Translations under genes and position numbers: made by a program | DNA from: Cryptomeria japonica | Taxonomy: Eukaryota; Streptophyta; Pinopsida; Cupressales; Cupressaceae | Direction of reading: 5' to 3' | Length of the DNA stretch: 64,000 nucleotides | Assembly: GCF_030272615.1 (NCBI RefSeq) | Contig: NC_081413.1 | Location: 716,615,867 to 716,679,866 of the forward strand | Notes under the pieces: generated by a model | What the model was told of the DNA's origin: nothing | The model's database searches: none | What the model saw: only the letters and a program-made list of their open reading frames with translations | Part shown: positions 1 through 11,622 of the stretch, one piece after another | How the letters are laid out: each line of letters opens with the position of its first letter | Numbering within the stretch: the stretch's first letter is position 1

Positions 1-2464
1 TTGACATACTTAGGTATGTTCTTAATAGATTCTTCTTGCTTTTCTTCTTCATCCTCATCTTCATCAGCATCAACATCAACATCCACCGCTGTAGGAACAC
101 AATTACTGGTACTGGGTTGATTTGCAACTGGTTCCTAGAAGATTACTACCGGTTCATCTCCTACTTACTCACTGTCAGTTTCCTCAGGTTTCCCAGAGTT
201 TTCATCAACCCTAATGTTGATTCTTTCAACAATTCTCTGAGTCTTATTGTTGAAACATTTGAGAGCTTTACTCTTGGTAGAATATCTAAGGAATATTCTT
301 TCATCACATTTTGCATCGAACTTGCTCTGATGTTCACTCCTCTTGATATAAATTTTGCTACCAAACATTCTAAAGTAGCTTACCACTGGTGTCTTACTAG
401 TCTAATACTCATAAGGAGTCTTATCCTTTCCCTTTTTGATGAGTACCCGGTTCATTGTGTAGACTGCAGTGATCACTACTTCTCTCCAAAAGGTGTGAGC
501 AACTTTTCCTTGGATCAACATAGTTCTAGCTGCTTCAACCATAGTTTGGTTGTTTCTCTTTGCTAAGCCATTATGTTGTGGAGTCCAGGGGGTAGACAGT
601 TGCCTCTTAATGCCATTCTCTTCACAATATTTGTTGAATTCACCGGAAGTGAATTCCCCTCCTTGATCAGTTCTAAGGCATTTGATTCTTCTACCACTTT
701 CCTTTTCTACCAATGCTCTGAAAGCTTTGAACTTTCCAAAGGCTTCATACTTGTCCTTCAAGAATGTGACCCACATCATTCTTGAGCAATCATCTATAAG
801 AATCATAAAATACCCATCTCCCTGCACACTCCTAGTTTTCATAGGACCACATGAATTAGTATGCACAAGATCAAGTAAGTTGTCAGATGTGAAGGATTTA
901 CCTTTGAAGGTTGAGGAAGACATTTTCCCCAGTTGACATTCTCTGCACAAAGGATTTTTCGGTTTGCTTAGCATCGACAATCCTCTAATTGCCTTGATCT
1001 TACTGGCCTTCACAATGTTATCAAAGTTTACATGGTAGAGTCTCCTATGCCATATCCAGCTGTCATCAAACTTAGCCATAAGACATGTACTTATATTTGC
1101 ATTTAGCTGAAATAAGTTACCTTTGGTCTGCATACCGGTGGCCATCAAATCACCATTCTTTCCTTTGATTTTGCATGCTTCATTTTTGAATTCCAGAGTA
1201 AGTCCACTGTCATTCAGTTGGGCAACACTCAATAGATTGTGTCTAAGACCTTCCACCCAATACACATTGTCGGCACTACTCTTTCCATTCAGAGAGATGG
1301 ACCCTCTTCCTCTGACCATACATGGTGCATCATTACCAAAGCGAACCACACCACCATCATATTCTTCCAAAGATAGAAACTTGCTCTAGTCACCAGTCAT
1401 ATGATGAGAACAACCATTGTCAATAATCCACTCATTGGAATTATCAAAGCAGGAGACAAGAGCCTTCTTGTCTCACACATCTTCCTTTACTACAACAAAT
1501 ACAATATCTTCATTCTCTTCATCTTTCGATTCCTCATTTGTGACACCTTCATCAACTGCAACAAAATAGTTTCTCTGGTTTCCTCCTTTGAATTTCTTGA
1601 ACCTCTTTTATTTGTCCTTGTTGTCGCCATTAGGACAGTTTATAGCAATATGTCCTATCCGATTACAAGAAAAGCATTTCAAAGGAGCTTACCTCTGTAT
1701 TTACCAAATCCTTTAGGAAGTTTCCTAGCAAGAAGAGCTTCAAATTCCATCAGGATCTCCTCATCATCCATTTCTCTGCTTTGTCTTGGTTCACCACTAG
1801 TGCTTGCTTCTTTTCCTTTTCTGGATGGTACAACAGAAGCTCTAAAATCTTATTCAGTCTTTTGAACACTGCCATCAAAACTATTTAGCTCATAGGTTGT
1901 CAATTTTGCAATGATGGAGTCTAGGGATACCTTAGTCTTGTCTATTGATCTCAACTCCTGAATAGCAGCAACCCTTATTGCATAGACCGGTAATAAGGAT
2001 CTCGGGACTTTGCTTACCAGAGTGGAATCTTCCATTTTACCACCTGCACTTTTGATATCTCCAACAATAGTTTTGATTCTTATTCCATACTATTGAATGG
2101 TCTCACCTTCAACCATCTGCATGTCTTCAAACTTCCCTCTAAGGCTTTCTTCCTTAGCTTGTTTTACATGCTCATCACCACCATAGATATTCTCAAGAGT
2201 GTCCCATACTTATTTGGGATTATCTTTATCCTAGATATCAATAAACTCAATGTCAGATAAGCTGCTGATTAGGGCTTCCATGACTTGCCCATTCTCCTGT
2301 ATTTCTCTCTTTTGATCATCAGTGAGAGTATCGGTAGGAATAACAAAAGCATTCTCAACATAGCTCCAGTTTTGAGCACCCATGCTTCTGATGTAAATCT
2401 TCATTCTATCCTTCCAAATTTTAAAGTTATCTTTGTTGAACTTTGGACCTTCTCTCTTCATCAT
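1..2464 (-). pseudogene. copia gag-pol polyprotein, decayed
   Basis: Reading leftward from 2464: a gag segment of UBN2 type (2464-2231, continued at 2035-1850), a CCHC zinc knuckle (about 1690-1625, CFSCNRIGHIAINC), a protease motif IIDNGCSHHMTGD (about 1435-1395, where DSG is usual) followed at once by a stop, then an open stretch 1370-402. That stretch holds the GAG-pre-integrase HHCC region (HRRLYHVNF...CRECQLGK) and the integrase core with LIDDCSR, RTDQGGEF and PQHNGLAKRNN; the last deviates from the usual GVAERKN-like sequence. Residues 386-165 match the linker after integrase. Several stops and frame changes separate these parts. Family assignment is firm; the exact start codon is uncertain. 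Confidence 0.8.
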
Positions 2465-2521
2465 TACAATAGGATCTTTCCCTCAAGTGGTTAAGCTTAC
2501 AACACAGAGGACTTGGAGGAC

Positions 2522-2533
2522 GCTCTGATACCA
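2522..2533 (-). promoter_or_regulatory. primer-binding site, initiator tRNA-Met type
   Basis: The minus strand reads TGGTATCAGAGC, the standard plant copia site pairing with the 3' end of initiator tRNA-Met. It lies two bases inside the LTR boundary at 2536 and fixes the LTR end and the orientation of the element. Confidence 0.85.
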
Positions 2534-2535
2534 AT

Positions 2536-4019
2536 TGATAACTCAATGATGAACAATAAGTACCAAACCGGTACTGAGAGGGGGGGTGAATCAGTACAGG
2601 CACAAATTTTTTTCCCAAACTGGTTTGACTGCAAACACTGCAAATGTCTGACAGACAGTAACACCGGTCTGAAACAGAGTGCAATCGGTAAAGCTAAGAA
2701 TGACTGTGACAAGCATTAACCGGTTAATCACTTAGCTTTCCACTCAACTTAATACTACACTTCCATTTCACCCTTATGCATGAATAGGTAATCTATCATC
2801 AGAAATATAATAACAACTAGCTCAATATGATTTACCTTCAGACACAAATCACTTAAATCATCACATGAAAAATACTACACATGACACACAGAATTTTCAC
2901 GTGGAAACCCAACTGGGAAAAACCATGGTGGGGATGAATACCCACAAGCTGCTTTTGAACTCTTTAGAAGTCCACTCTGTTAGGAGCCTAGTTTGGTTAG
3001 AGACTATTACAACAAGTTCTGCTAGGAACCGATCCTGTTAGAGATCACCTGATTAAGGGATGGCTAAATACTCGGTTAAGGGTTAAACCATGTTAGAGGT
3101 TACCTTGTTAGAGGATTTCAAGAACTCAATGAGTTTGAGTCACCCTGTTAAAGGATTTACAACAAGCTGGTTAAGGCTATGCAGTTAAGGGATTTTCCAA
3201 CTGTTGAAGTGGTTAAAGATCAACAAGTATTACAATGATCTAATAATAGCACTCAATGCCTAATGCAGATCCGCTTAAGTTCCTTCCTTCTACACACACA
3301 TTATGTAGGAATCAATCCTCTTATCTCATCTGGTCTGGCAAGAATCACGTATCTCTGCCCTTAGATACACACACACCATTTGCCAATAGCCTAAACATGA
3401 AACACAACATCGACCTTATAGAAAACAAATAGGTCAATAGCATAAACCCTAAACCCTAAACATTTGGGTTTACCAATATAGTCGGTTCAATCCTGACCGT
3501 TAATCACATTTCATTGAATACAACGGTCTTGAACAGATCTCAAGACATTCTCCATCGTTCGTTCTTCACCGCTTCATGAATGCGATAACCCATCACGCGT
3601 TCTCCACCGTTTACAGAGACTTCGCACATTCCTGAGGTAGATAGGATCAATCTCCTTCATGCAAGATCCTTCATGCGCTCAAGCTGACATGGCAACACGA
3701 TATGATCTTCATTATAATGCTGACTCATCACACAAGCTTGGAACACTTCAACCGGAAACCCTGAAGTTGAGACTACCAACCGATAGTCATGCAAAACCTT
3801 CATATACGAGTTCTCATACCAATGTACCGGTTTACCTAAAACAAACATACCGCTTCACCTTTTCACATATACTGGTTCTCACATATACCAATTCTCTTTG
3901 CTTGTTGCAAACTTCAATATACCGGTTCACTCTTCAACATATTGACATCAATGACAACATACAATATCATTATGTCAACATATTCTGCACAAATGCCAAT
4001 AGTCTCATCAAGGTTATCA
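2536..4019 (-). repeat. 5' LTR of the minus-strand copia element
   Basis: The 1484 bp segment starts TGATAAC and ends GTTATCA on the plus strand, a perfect 7 bp terminal inverted repeat, directly beside the primer-binding site. Inside are a tract of degenerate direct repeats of the type GTTAGAGG/GTTAAGGG (about 2985-3200) and a short telomere-like run (3444-3460). The second LTR lies outside the window, so the boundary at 4019 rests on the inverted repeat and on the change to Tat-type sequence at 4020. Confidence 0.75.
3444..3460. repeat. short telomere-type repeat inside the copia LTR
   Basis: Two and a half copies of the plant telomere unit AAACCCT lie in the LTR. Such telo-box runs are known from plant promoters; here it could be a U3 promoter element. 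Only the sequence match is direct evidence. Confidence 0.6.
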
Positions 4020-5976
4020 TTACAATTCGCTGTGGTAAACATGATACCTTGTTTCACCTCACTAAATAGCAAGCCGAAACGGGGGGCATATAGCTACCCG
4101 CGAATTTCATCACTTTCCTTAGTAAGAATTATGTGATTTTGTGATCTAACATTTTGTTTTGTAGGGTGTGCTTCCTAATTGTGTACTGTAGATACCGTTG
4201 GGGGCTTCGTCTGCCAACTTATGGATATATCCTTTTTAAAATAATGTTTAATTTGTATGTACTTTAGCTTGCATATGCACCTAGTGTCATACGACCACTA
4301 AAGTGGGGGCTAAATATAGCATCGTAAATTGTACACCCTTGCTAGAGTGGTACAATTCCACGCTTGGTTAGCACCTTCCTTAGTGTGTTTTGCATCTTAC
4401 ATTTCTCATCTCCTTTAAGTATTTAATTAATTAATTAAATTAAATTTAAATCTATATTTCACCTCTTCACATGTTATAAAGTTGGGGCCTTTACCCTAAG
4501 TGTGCCCCTTTTCATTTTATTCCTCCAATTAATCATTAAATCATAAACCCTAATTATGTCCTATTTTGATCTTAAAGGCTCGATTCCTCATATCAAAACA
4601 TCTTGGAATCAGTTGCAATTTTGGAATTCGCTTTGATATCATCATATCTAACGACCCTGAAAATTTGGTGAAAAGTTGGTCGGACCATGTGCACTTTGCA
4701 CACAGTCCCCGACAATTTTCCCGAAATTTCGGGAGCATAATCCTATGATATTATAATTCTTAACCCCAAAATATTGGTGGGAAATTCAAATCCTAGGTTG
4801 GCCTAAATATGGAATTAAGATCTAGGGTTTCATACATAAGAGCTCTCTTTCTTCATTTGAAGGGCTGAGGAATCAAATATGGAAAAATCTTTTGGAGTGA
4901 TTATAAGGAGCCTTCTATGTAGAGAAAAAGCAGATCTTTGGAGTCTTCAACAACATTCAACAACACCTATCAAGCACTCTTTCATCAATTGGGGGATTTT
5001 AAAGATATAGAAAAATAATAGGAGATCACCCACTGAAGATTGGTTTGTACTTCTCCCTTGGGGTTGGGTATGATTTCATGTTGTTTCTATGTCTTTGTAT
5101 GAGCTTTATTACATCAATTTGATTTAAATTCATGCTTTAGATCACTTTGCATTATTGATTTAGAGCATTTACTTTGTCAATTACAAGCAATTAGGGTTTA
5201 CTCTAGATCGTTTATTCTCATCCTAGGATCTCGCACGCACACAAGGTTCTTGCACACACTATTTTACTTTACAAATCGGCTATTCGTTGAGGTGGAAATC
5301 ACCAAAATAGGGGGTTGACTAAGGCAAAACCCCATATAGCCACCCAAAACCCCATTTTTTAGCTATAGCTGCAGGTTCAGATTCGAGTGTCACTAGAAGT
5401 TTCAGGACTAACATAGTGCACAAGAACTGTTCTGAGGGCCAGAATTCACCAAAAACCCCTAAGATAGGGGCATGGTTCCCTAGTCGTACCTAGGATAGGG
5501 GCGTGGTGCCTTGGTCCTCCCTGTTCTCAACAAGGTTTGACAGAGTAGCAGGTTTCAGATCCTAGTTTCCAGTTCCACATGTACAACTTCAGGTCTGCAG
5601 AATCAGGACAGTGGCGCAACACCTTGGTCCTGGATATTTTGGCTTATATTTCTGACATAGGTGCACCTCTGAATTTTCCTCTTGATCTATATTTTTCAGC
5701 AGCATATCACTTATTCTCAATTCTGCATTTCTAGATTAGGGTTGTTTATGCATACTTGTATTCTAGGTTGAATCGTTCAAATCCGCACTCTTGCATCACT
5801 TCTTCTCCTCATTTGCAGCAAAGGAATAGAAACCCTAAGAGGTAATCCTTGGCTTTCTCTTCCTCACAAGAAGTAGCCGAAGTGTGTTATCTCCCTAGGC
5901 TCTTTCATATTCCATAATATGTACATGAGAGTGGGATTAGGACTGGCTTGCTTAGTCTCACTTTCCCCCCTACACA
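4020..5976 (+). mobile_element. 3' end of a plus-strand Tat-type gypsy element
   Basis: In reverse complement this segment follows the right part of the Tat LTR and the adjoining internal sequence at 7740-9060. Both share the purine-rich tract AAAGTGGGGGCTAAA just before the LTR and the text around 'ccataagttgtcggacgaagc'. It is therefore the last 295 bp of the internal region plus the 3' LTR of a related, older element in plus orientation. Its left side is cut at 4019 by the copia LTR. No coding sequence is left in this piece. Confidence 0.75.
4315..5976 (+). repeat. 3' LTR of the older Tat relative
   Basis: About 1662 bp, close to the 1674 bp LTRs of the complete element at 7087-19849 and alignable with them end to end in opposite orientation. 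It starts TATAGCATCG (TGTAGCATCG in the intact copy) after a polypurine tract and ends CCTACACA. It is much more diverged from them than they are from each other, so it is older or from another subfamily. Around 5455-5515 and 5613-5640 it holds diverged versions of the GC-rich GGCGC...GGTCC motif seen in the other LTRs. Confidence 0.7.
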
Positions 5977-6017
5977 ATGGCTATGCAAGCCTCTATCCCT
6001 CCAAGATCCTGGTAATC

Positions 6018-6317
6018 TTACTGGAATAACTCACCAGTCATGGGAATGTGTAAGATTCGATAGACATCCTTGAATGTCACACTAATCTCACCAGTGGGTA
6101 GGTGAAACATGTTATGCTCGCTATGCCATCTCTTAGCTAATGTAGTTAATAACCCCCTGTTATGTGTAATATTAGGCATATACAAGAGATGATAGAATCC
6201 ACACGCATCTATATGTCTAATCTCATCCCGTGTCAGCTCTAGAACTAAATGGTGCATGACCGAGAATTTCTCCTGACACTGGAGAACATCAAGTTTCTCT
6301 TGTTTAAAGAAGAGCAT
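6018..6317 (-). pseudogene. plant mobile domain (PMD) gene fragment
   Basis: The 99-residue reading frame matches the start of the PMD protein encoded at 9845-11335: both have W-x(4)-C/N-x-FHLP-x-G-x(4)-T-x-x-DVYRILH-x-P. PMD (the 'aminotransferase-like plant mobile domain') occurs in plant MAIN/MAIL proteins and in transposable elements. The fragment stops just inside the right edge of the old Tat LTR, so the rest of the gene is lost. It is most likely the antisense PMD gene of another Tat-type element. Non-functional. Confidence 0.65.
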
Positions 6318-6329
6318 TTAACCTCTATC

Positions 6330-6720
6330 AATAATCTATTTATCAAATCTCAAAAGATCACTAATTTATCAAATAAACATCTCAATACGATCAATCAAAT
6401 TGACAATCAATCCAATCTTTTCTACCAAGCAAATCAGACTATCAATCAAATGATCAATCATATAATCAATCAACGTGTTCAATCAAATATATCACACTCT
6501 TCATCAAAGACTAAATCAACCTCTTAGAGCTATCAAATCAAATCAAATGATCAATCATGGGTTTCTACCATTCAATCAATCAGCTATCTTATCAATCAAA
6601 TTAATCATTCATCTATCCCATTGATCAAATTGATCAAATCCCTTATTATACATCAATCATTTATCAATCTATCCAATTGCACATCAATCATCTAATTAAA
6701 TTTTAACATTGCTAAAATCA
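6330..6720. repeat. low-complexity tract rich in ATCAA / TCAATCA
   Basis: Imperfect repeats of ATCAA and TCAATCA fill this stretch. There is no coding frame of substance. It lies immediately upstream, on the minus strand, of the PMD fragment. Confidence 0.7.
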
Positions 6721-6739
6721 AACAAATTCAATTTTAAGT

Positions 6740-7060
6740 AAATGCGCTATCATATTGAACAAAAGCACTATTCTATTCAACACATGCGCTGAACCAAGTG
6801 AAAGCGCTAACCAATCAAGCATTTGTGCTAACCCAAATTATGAATGTGCTAAAATAGTCAAATGCGCTAACAAATTATTCAAATGCGTGAACACATTAGA
6901 CACATGCGCTAAACAAGCATTTATACTAACATTCCTAGCAAATGTGCAACCAAACAAGGCATATGCGCTAAACTTGCAAAAGTGTTAACCTACCTAACAA
7001 AAGCGCTAAACTATGATGCAAAAGCACTAAATCTAAGTGCGAAAATCAAAAAAAATTCAA
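6740..7060. repeat. degenerate tandem array around the core AATGCGCTAA
   Basis: About fourteen copies of a core like AATGCGCTAA or AAAGCGCTAA recur at roughly 20-25 bp, with varied AT-rich spacers. On the minus strand this array lies upstream of the PMD fragment at 6018-6317, the position where the intact PMD gene has an intron holding a different tandem array. Confidence 0.65.
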
Positions 7061-7086
7061 GATGCCCTAAAACATGAGTAAATCAC

Positions 7087-8760
7087 TGTGTAGGGGAAAA
7101 AGCGAGACTAGGTTAACATGCCCTAATCCTACCTTTTGACACACATTACAGAATACGAAAGAGCCTAGAGGTATCGCACAATTGGCTACTTCTTTTTGCG
7201 AAAGAGAGAGCCACGAGCTACCTATTAGGATTTCTATTCCTTTGTTGTAATTGAAAGATAAAATGATGCAAGTTCAAGTCCTAATCCCAAAATGCATGTA
7301 TGAACTAATAACAAGATTGCAGAATTGAGATTAAACAATGAAAAGCTATAAACACAAGGACAAAACAAGAATGCAGATGTGTACCTGGAGTCAAAAATCT
7401 GATTGAAAATATTCGGGACGGGGGCGCGGGCGCCACTGTCCTGATTCTGTCTCGGAAACTGCACCTGAAACTGCTGTTTTGCACTCCGGAAAGCTGTCGG
7501 AAATATCAAAAATTGCTGTCTGTCAGGAGGACTAAGGCACCCAGCGCCTCTGTCCCAGGGACCAGGGTGCCCAGCGCCCCTGTCCTGGCAGGACAAGGGT
7601 GCCCCACGCCCCTGTCCTAGTCTTTTGCTCTGCAATTTGGTGGGAAGGTCGGTCTCAGTCTGCTTCTCCCGGATCTGCAACCTGCGGGGTCGTCCGAGTC
7701 CCGAAACCTGCACTTATATCTAAAAAGGGTATGGTGGGTGGCTATATAGGGTTTTGCCCTAGTCAAACCCCCGCTTCGGTGATTTCCACCTCCACGAATA
7801 GCCAAGTTGTATTGTACAATGTATTGTGTGTGCAAACCTTGCGTGTGTGCAAGATCCTAAAATGCAAATAAGCAAACTAGAGCAACCTAGCAAGTAAACC
7901 CTAATTGCTAGTAAATGATAATGTAAATGCTCTAAATCAAGATGCAAAGTGATCTAAAGCATGAATAAATGATATATTGAAGCTTATGCAAAGACATGAA
8001 AACAACATGAAATCATACCCAATCCCAAGGGAGGGGTACAAGCCAATCTTCAGTCGGTAATCTCCTATTGTTCTTCAATGCCTTCCAAGCCCTAAATGGA
8101 TGAATGAAATTGATAAATTCTTGATAGATGGATGTTGAATGTTGTCGAAGTCTTCAAAGATCTGCTCTTTCGCTGCATATGAGGTTCCTGAAAACAAAAA
8201 TTTCGGATCCTTTCAAATGAAGAAAGAGAGCTCTTATGTATGAAACCCTAGGTCGTAATTTCATCTTTTGGCCGACCTAGAGATTGAATCTCCTACCAAT
8301 TTCTTGGGGTTAAGCTTTATTTTATGATTGGATTGTGCTCCTAAAATTTCAAGAAAAATGTCTGGGACCAAGTGCACTCCGGGCGCCATGGTCCCGACAA
8401 CTTTTCACCAAATTTTCAGGGTCGTCAGATATGATGATTTTAGAGAGAATCCCGAAGTTATAGGTGATTTAGAGATGTTTTGACCCCCGAAACCAAGCCC
8501 CCAAGTTCAAAATAGAACTTAATTAGGGTTTTTGATTGAATGATGTATTGGAGGAATAAAATGAAAAGGGCACACTTTAACGAAAGGGCCCAGCTTTATG
8601 ATGTGGAGGACGATGAAATAAGACCTTAGACCTAATTAATTTGATTAATTAAGTGCTAAAGGAGAAATGCAATGCAAAACGTAAAATGCACCAAGGCGGG
8701 TGCTAAACTAGGTGTGAAATTGTACCACCCTAGCAAGTGCGTATAATTTACGACGCTACA
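7087..8760 (-). repeat. 3' LTR of the complete Tat element
   Basis: Starts TGTGTAGGGG and ends GCTACA on the plus strand. The adjoining polypurine tract at 8761-8775 marks it as the 3' LTR of a minus-strand element. A GC-rich cluster at about 7545-7620 contains CTGTCCC followed by AGGGACCAGGG, and 8384-8400 contains GGGCGCCATGGTCCC. Both motifs recur in other units of this window. Confidence 0.9.
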
Positions 8761-8775
8761 TTTAGCCCCCACTTT
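8761..8775 (-). promoter_or_regulatory. polypurine tract of the Tat element
   Basis: The minus strand reads AAAGTGGGGGCTAAA directly before the 3' LTR, where plus-strand DNA synthesis would be primed. The same sequence precedes the older Tat LTR at 4315. Confidence 0.75.
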
Positions 8776-9341
8776 AGCGGTCATATGAGTACTACGTGCA
8801 TATGCAAGCTAAAGTACAGAAAAGTAAACATCATTTGAAAAAGGATATATCCATAAGTTGTCGGACGAAGCCCCCAGCGGTATCTGCAGTACACAGTTAG
8901 GAACCGCACCCTACAAAACACACGGTAGATCACAAAATCACCTAATGCTTACTAAGGAAAGTGATGAAATTTGTGAGTAGCTATATGCCCCCCCTATTTC
9001 GACTTACTTATTAGGGAGGTGAAACAGGATAGCATGTTTACTTATGACAAATTGTGTAAGAGATTATTGATGAGGGATGTTCACTGAATAGGCTTCATCA
9101 GAGAACTTTTTGGAACATCCCGAGAGTAGGGGAATGAAAATACGATTCCTACGCAACAAACGGTTCGAAAATTGCATCTCCCAAACTCAAGTTATGATGC
9201 AATGAGTGATAGAGGAAAATTAGGGTTTTGAAAGTAAAGGTAAAGGAATGAAAGTATATACCTTGAAAGTGACATTTGCATTTGTCACTTTGTTGATTTC
9301 TGAATATTTTTCATTGCAACGGAGCCCACATAGCCATCATC

Positions 9342-11335
9342 ATGCCTTCACGACGACCAGAGCGTCCCACGAGGATTGAGATCCTGCGACAGGCCATGAT
9401 CGATGACGAGCCACTGGACGAGGTGAGTTGACTGAACATTGACTTTTGATTTTCTGCATTTGACTTTCTGTGATCGTTTGCGGGCCCTGGAATCTGACCC
9501 TGGGTCCCACCCAGGGCGCCATGGTCCCTGTGGGGCGCCATGGTCCCTGTGGGACGCCATGGTCCCCTCAGGGCGTCATGGTCCCTGACAGGGCACCATG
9601 GTCCCTTCAGGGCGCCATGGTCCCTGACAGGGCGCCATGGTCCCAATCAGGACTTGGCGAGGGATGTCAGGGTTAGCATACGATGTTCGACAGTTTGTGT
9701 GAATGATTTTGATGATTGAGTACTGATTATACTTATGTTTTTGTGTTGCAGGGTCTCCCATACATGAGAGAGCATACTGCGGGGCAGATTCTTCGCAGTC
9801 TGCGAGATTAGATTCCCCGGCTGACTCAGGCAGAGAGGGATACATTGTCGATCGTGGGTTTATGGTATGCGATCCTCATGCTGGCCATTCGATTTCATCC
9901 TGTGATGCTGATGGCACTGATGGAGCGATGGGATCCTGACACATGCACATTCCATCTTCCAGTAGGAGCGATGACGGTTACACTTGAGGATGTGTACCGC
10001 ATACTTCATCTTCCTATCAGAGGAGCTACTGTGACATACGCGACCGATCGGTCAGCGGAGGACCATCAGAGAGAGCAGGTATACTACATAGGGAGAGTCA
10101 TGCCGAGCGAGACGAGAGGTCGTATCATTGTCAGCTGGCTCTTACATCCTACAAGAGAGGTGCCCCTTGTGAGACATCTTATGATTGCCATCATAGCACT
10201 AGTCGTCTGCCCTAATGGGCGAGGTACGCACATGCATGGGGGTCTCACATGGTGCATCAGAGCTATGGAGAGACACAGGAGAGTATATGCTTGGGGTCGG
10301 AGTATGCTTGCACATCTCTATCATGACCTTGAGGAGTATGTGTTTGGACAGGGTTGCAGCTTGATGACATGCACACTTCTGCAGGTGTGGATATTTGAGC
10401 ACTTCACATGCACCAGGCCTGTCGGCTTTCTGATGAGTATGGCTAGCGAGCGACCTAGGGTGTTTGCCTATCCACTTACCAGCGAGTGGAGATTTGGGGA
10501 TCTGCTATATTGGAGAGTGATATTTGATAGATTGACAGCCGAGGTGACAGTATGGAGACCATATCTGCGGATGCACAGATGGGATGGGATGGAGAGACAG
10601 TTAGCATGCTTACAGAGGAACCGCCTAATGCGGGGACGATATTCACATATCATAGTCCCATTCTACTTCAACCAAGTACAGAGGCAGTTTGGGCGAGAGC
10701 AGTGTGTTCCAGCCGATGTACCCATCTATACTCGACACTCACGAGTCCTTCCCAGACCTAGAGCAGTAGCGAGAGCGATGATAGATGACATCAAGACTAC
10801 AGATATAGAGGGATCCGATCAGGATGTGGTCACCGATTACTCTGCAGAGCCTGGAGCACAGCGCAGGTATCTCTCATGGTTTATGAGATCATACCCAGGG
10901 CCTATCTTTCCACCAGATCACCCGACAGGCCATCCAGGCCCATGGAGACATGGAGACCGAGATGAGGATCGGGGATCCAGGTCGGAGGAGCCAGAGGAGG
11001 GAGAGGGTCATGAGGAGGCAGGAGATCCTGATCCACCCACAGGGGATCAGCCTAGTGCCGAGGAGGAGGAGGAGGAAGAGGAGGATGACACAGATAGAGA
11101 TGAGGAGAACGAGGATGCAGGTGAGGATGCGGACGAGGATGAGGATGAGGATGAGGATGAGGAGGAGTCAAATGCAGCTCCCCACCATTCAGGAGATGAT
11201 ACCATAGCCCTAGATCCTCCTCTTATTCCCCAAAAGGGGGAACATGAGGCGATACAGAGACCTGTTTCTAGTACAGGCCAGCCTACACCCATCGTGCATA
11301 GATTATTTGAGCGTGGGGAGCCTAGTAGTTCCTAG
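9342..11335 (+). CDS. plant mobile domain (PMD) protein, spliced, antisense in the Tat element
   Basis: Exon 1 (9342-9422) encodes 27 residues from an ATG and ends at GAG|GTGAGT. Exon 2 begins after TTGTGTTGCAG at 9752 in the same phase and stays open, apart from one TAG (9809-9811), to the stop at 11333-11335. The long open part (496 codons from 9845) carries the PMD signature W-D-P-x-T-C-T-F-H-L-P-x-G-A-M-T-V-T-L-E-D-V-Y-R-I-L-H-L-P and conserved tryptophans downstream. An acidic low-complexity tail follows (E/D runs, about 11055-11170). PMD proteins of host plants act in transposon silencing and genome stability; the function of element-borne copies is not known to me. The gene lies antisense between integrase and the 3' LTR and is probably inactive because of the early TAG, unless translation starts at 9845. 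Confidence 0.8.
9514..9649 (+). repeat. tandem array of seven 18-20 bp units inside the PMD intron
   Basis: Units begin at 9514, 9533, 9551, 9571, 9591, 9610 and 9630. The core is GGGCGCCATGGTCCCT. The array lies wholly inside the predicted intron 9423-9751. Each unit contains the overlapping palindromes GGCGCC and CCATGG. The same core occurs in the element's own LTRs (about 8384 and 19473). Confidence 0.9.
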
Positions 11336-11622
11336 TCACAGATGCTACCATATCATCATCCCTACTGGCGTGAGGGAGATCTAGGTATAGTAGGTTTATA
11401 TTGATTGATTAATGTTTTGATGATATAGAATGGTACTAATACACAAATCTGTTCTACTGCTATAGCTAATGTGCAGGAGTGGCGTTCCCTGATTCAGCAA
11501 GCAGTGACAGACATTTCCACGATGGCACAGATCCCTAGTTCCTCACAGATTGCTTATAGGCCTCAGGGGAATGCGGGTCGGCATGAGGACTTGTTTTCCC
11601 CATTCTGAGTACAGGTGGACAT

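Larger units (their letters stand above)
1..4019 (-). mobile_element. Ty1/copia retrotransposon, 5' portion, cut by the window edge
   Basis: Read on the minus strand the order is 5' LTR (4019 to 2536), primer-binding site, gag, zinc knuckle, protease, GAG-pre-integrase and integrase core, ending at the left edge. Reverse transcriptase, RNase H and the 3' LTR would lie outside the window. The order protease-integrase before reverse transcriptase is that of copia. The right end interrupts a Tat-type element whose 3' end starts at 4020, so this copia copy is probably the younger insertion. The reading frame is broken several times, so it cannot act on its own. The target duplication cannot be tested because the other end is missing. 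Confidence 0.85.

Noticed and set aside
36-566. 176-codon plus-strand frame
   Set aside because: Reverse of the minus-strand copia linker and integrase region; low-complexity start, no domain.
6330-6720. Satellite or centromeric repeat
   Set aside because: The ATCAA-type words have no stable unit length; it is low-complexity sequence only.
11047-11292. Serine-rich minus-strand frame
   Set aside because: It is the reverse reading of the acidic GAG/GAT codon runs in the PMD tail; no independent evidence.
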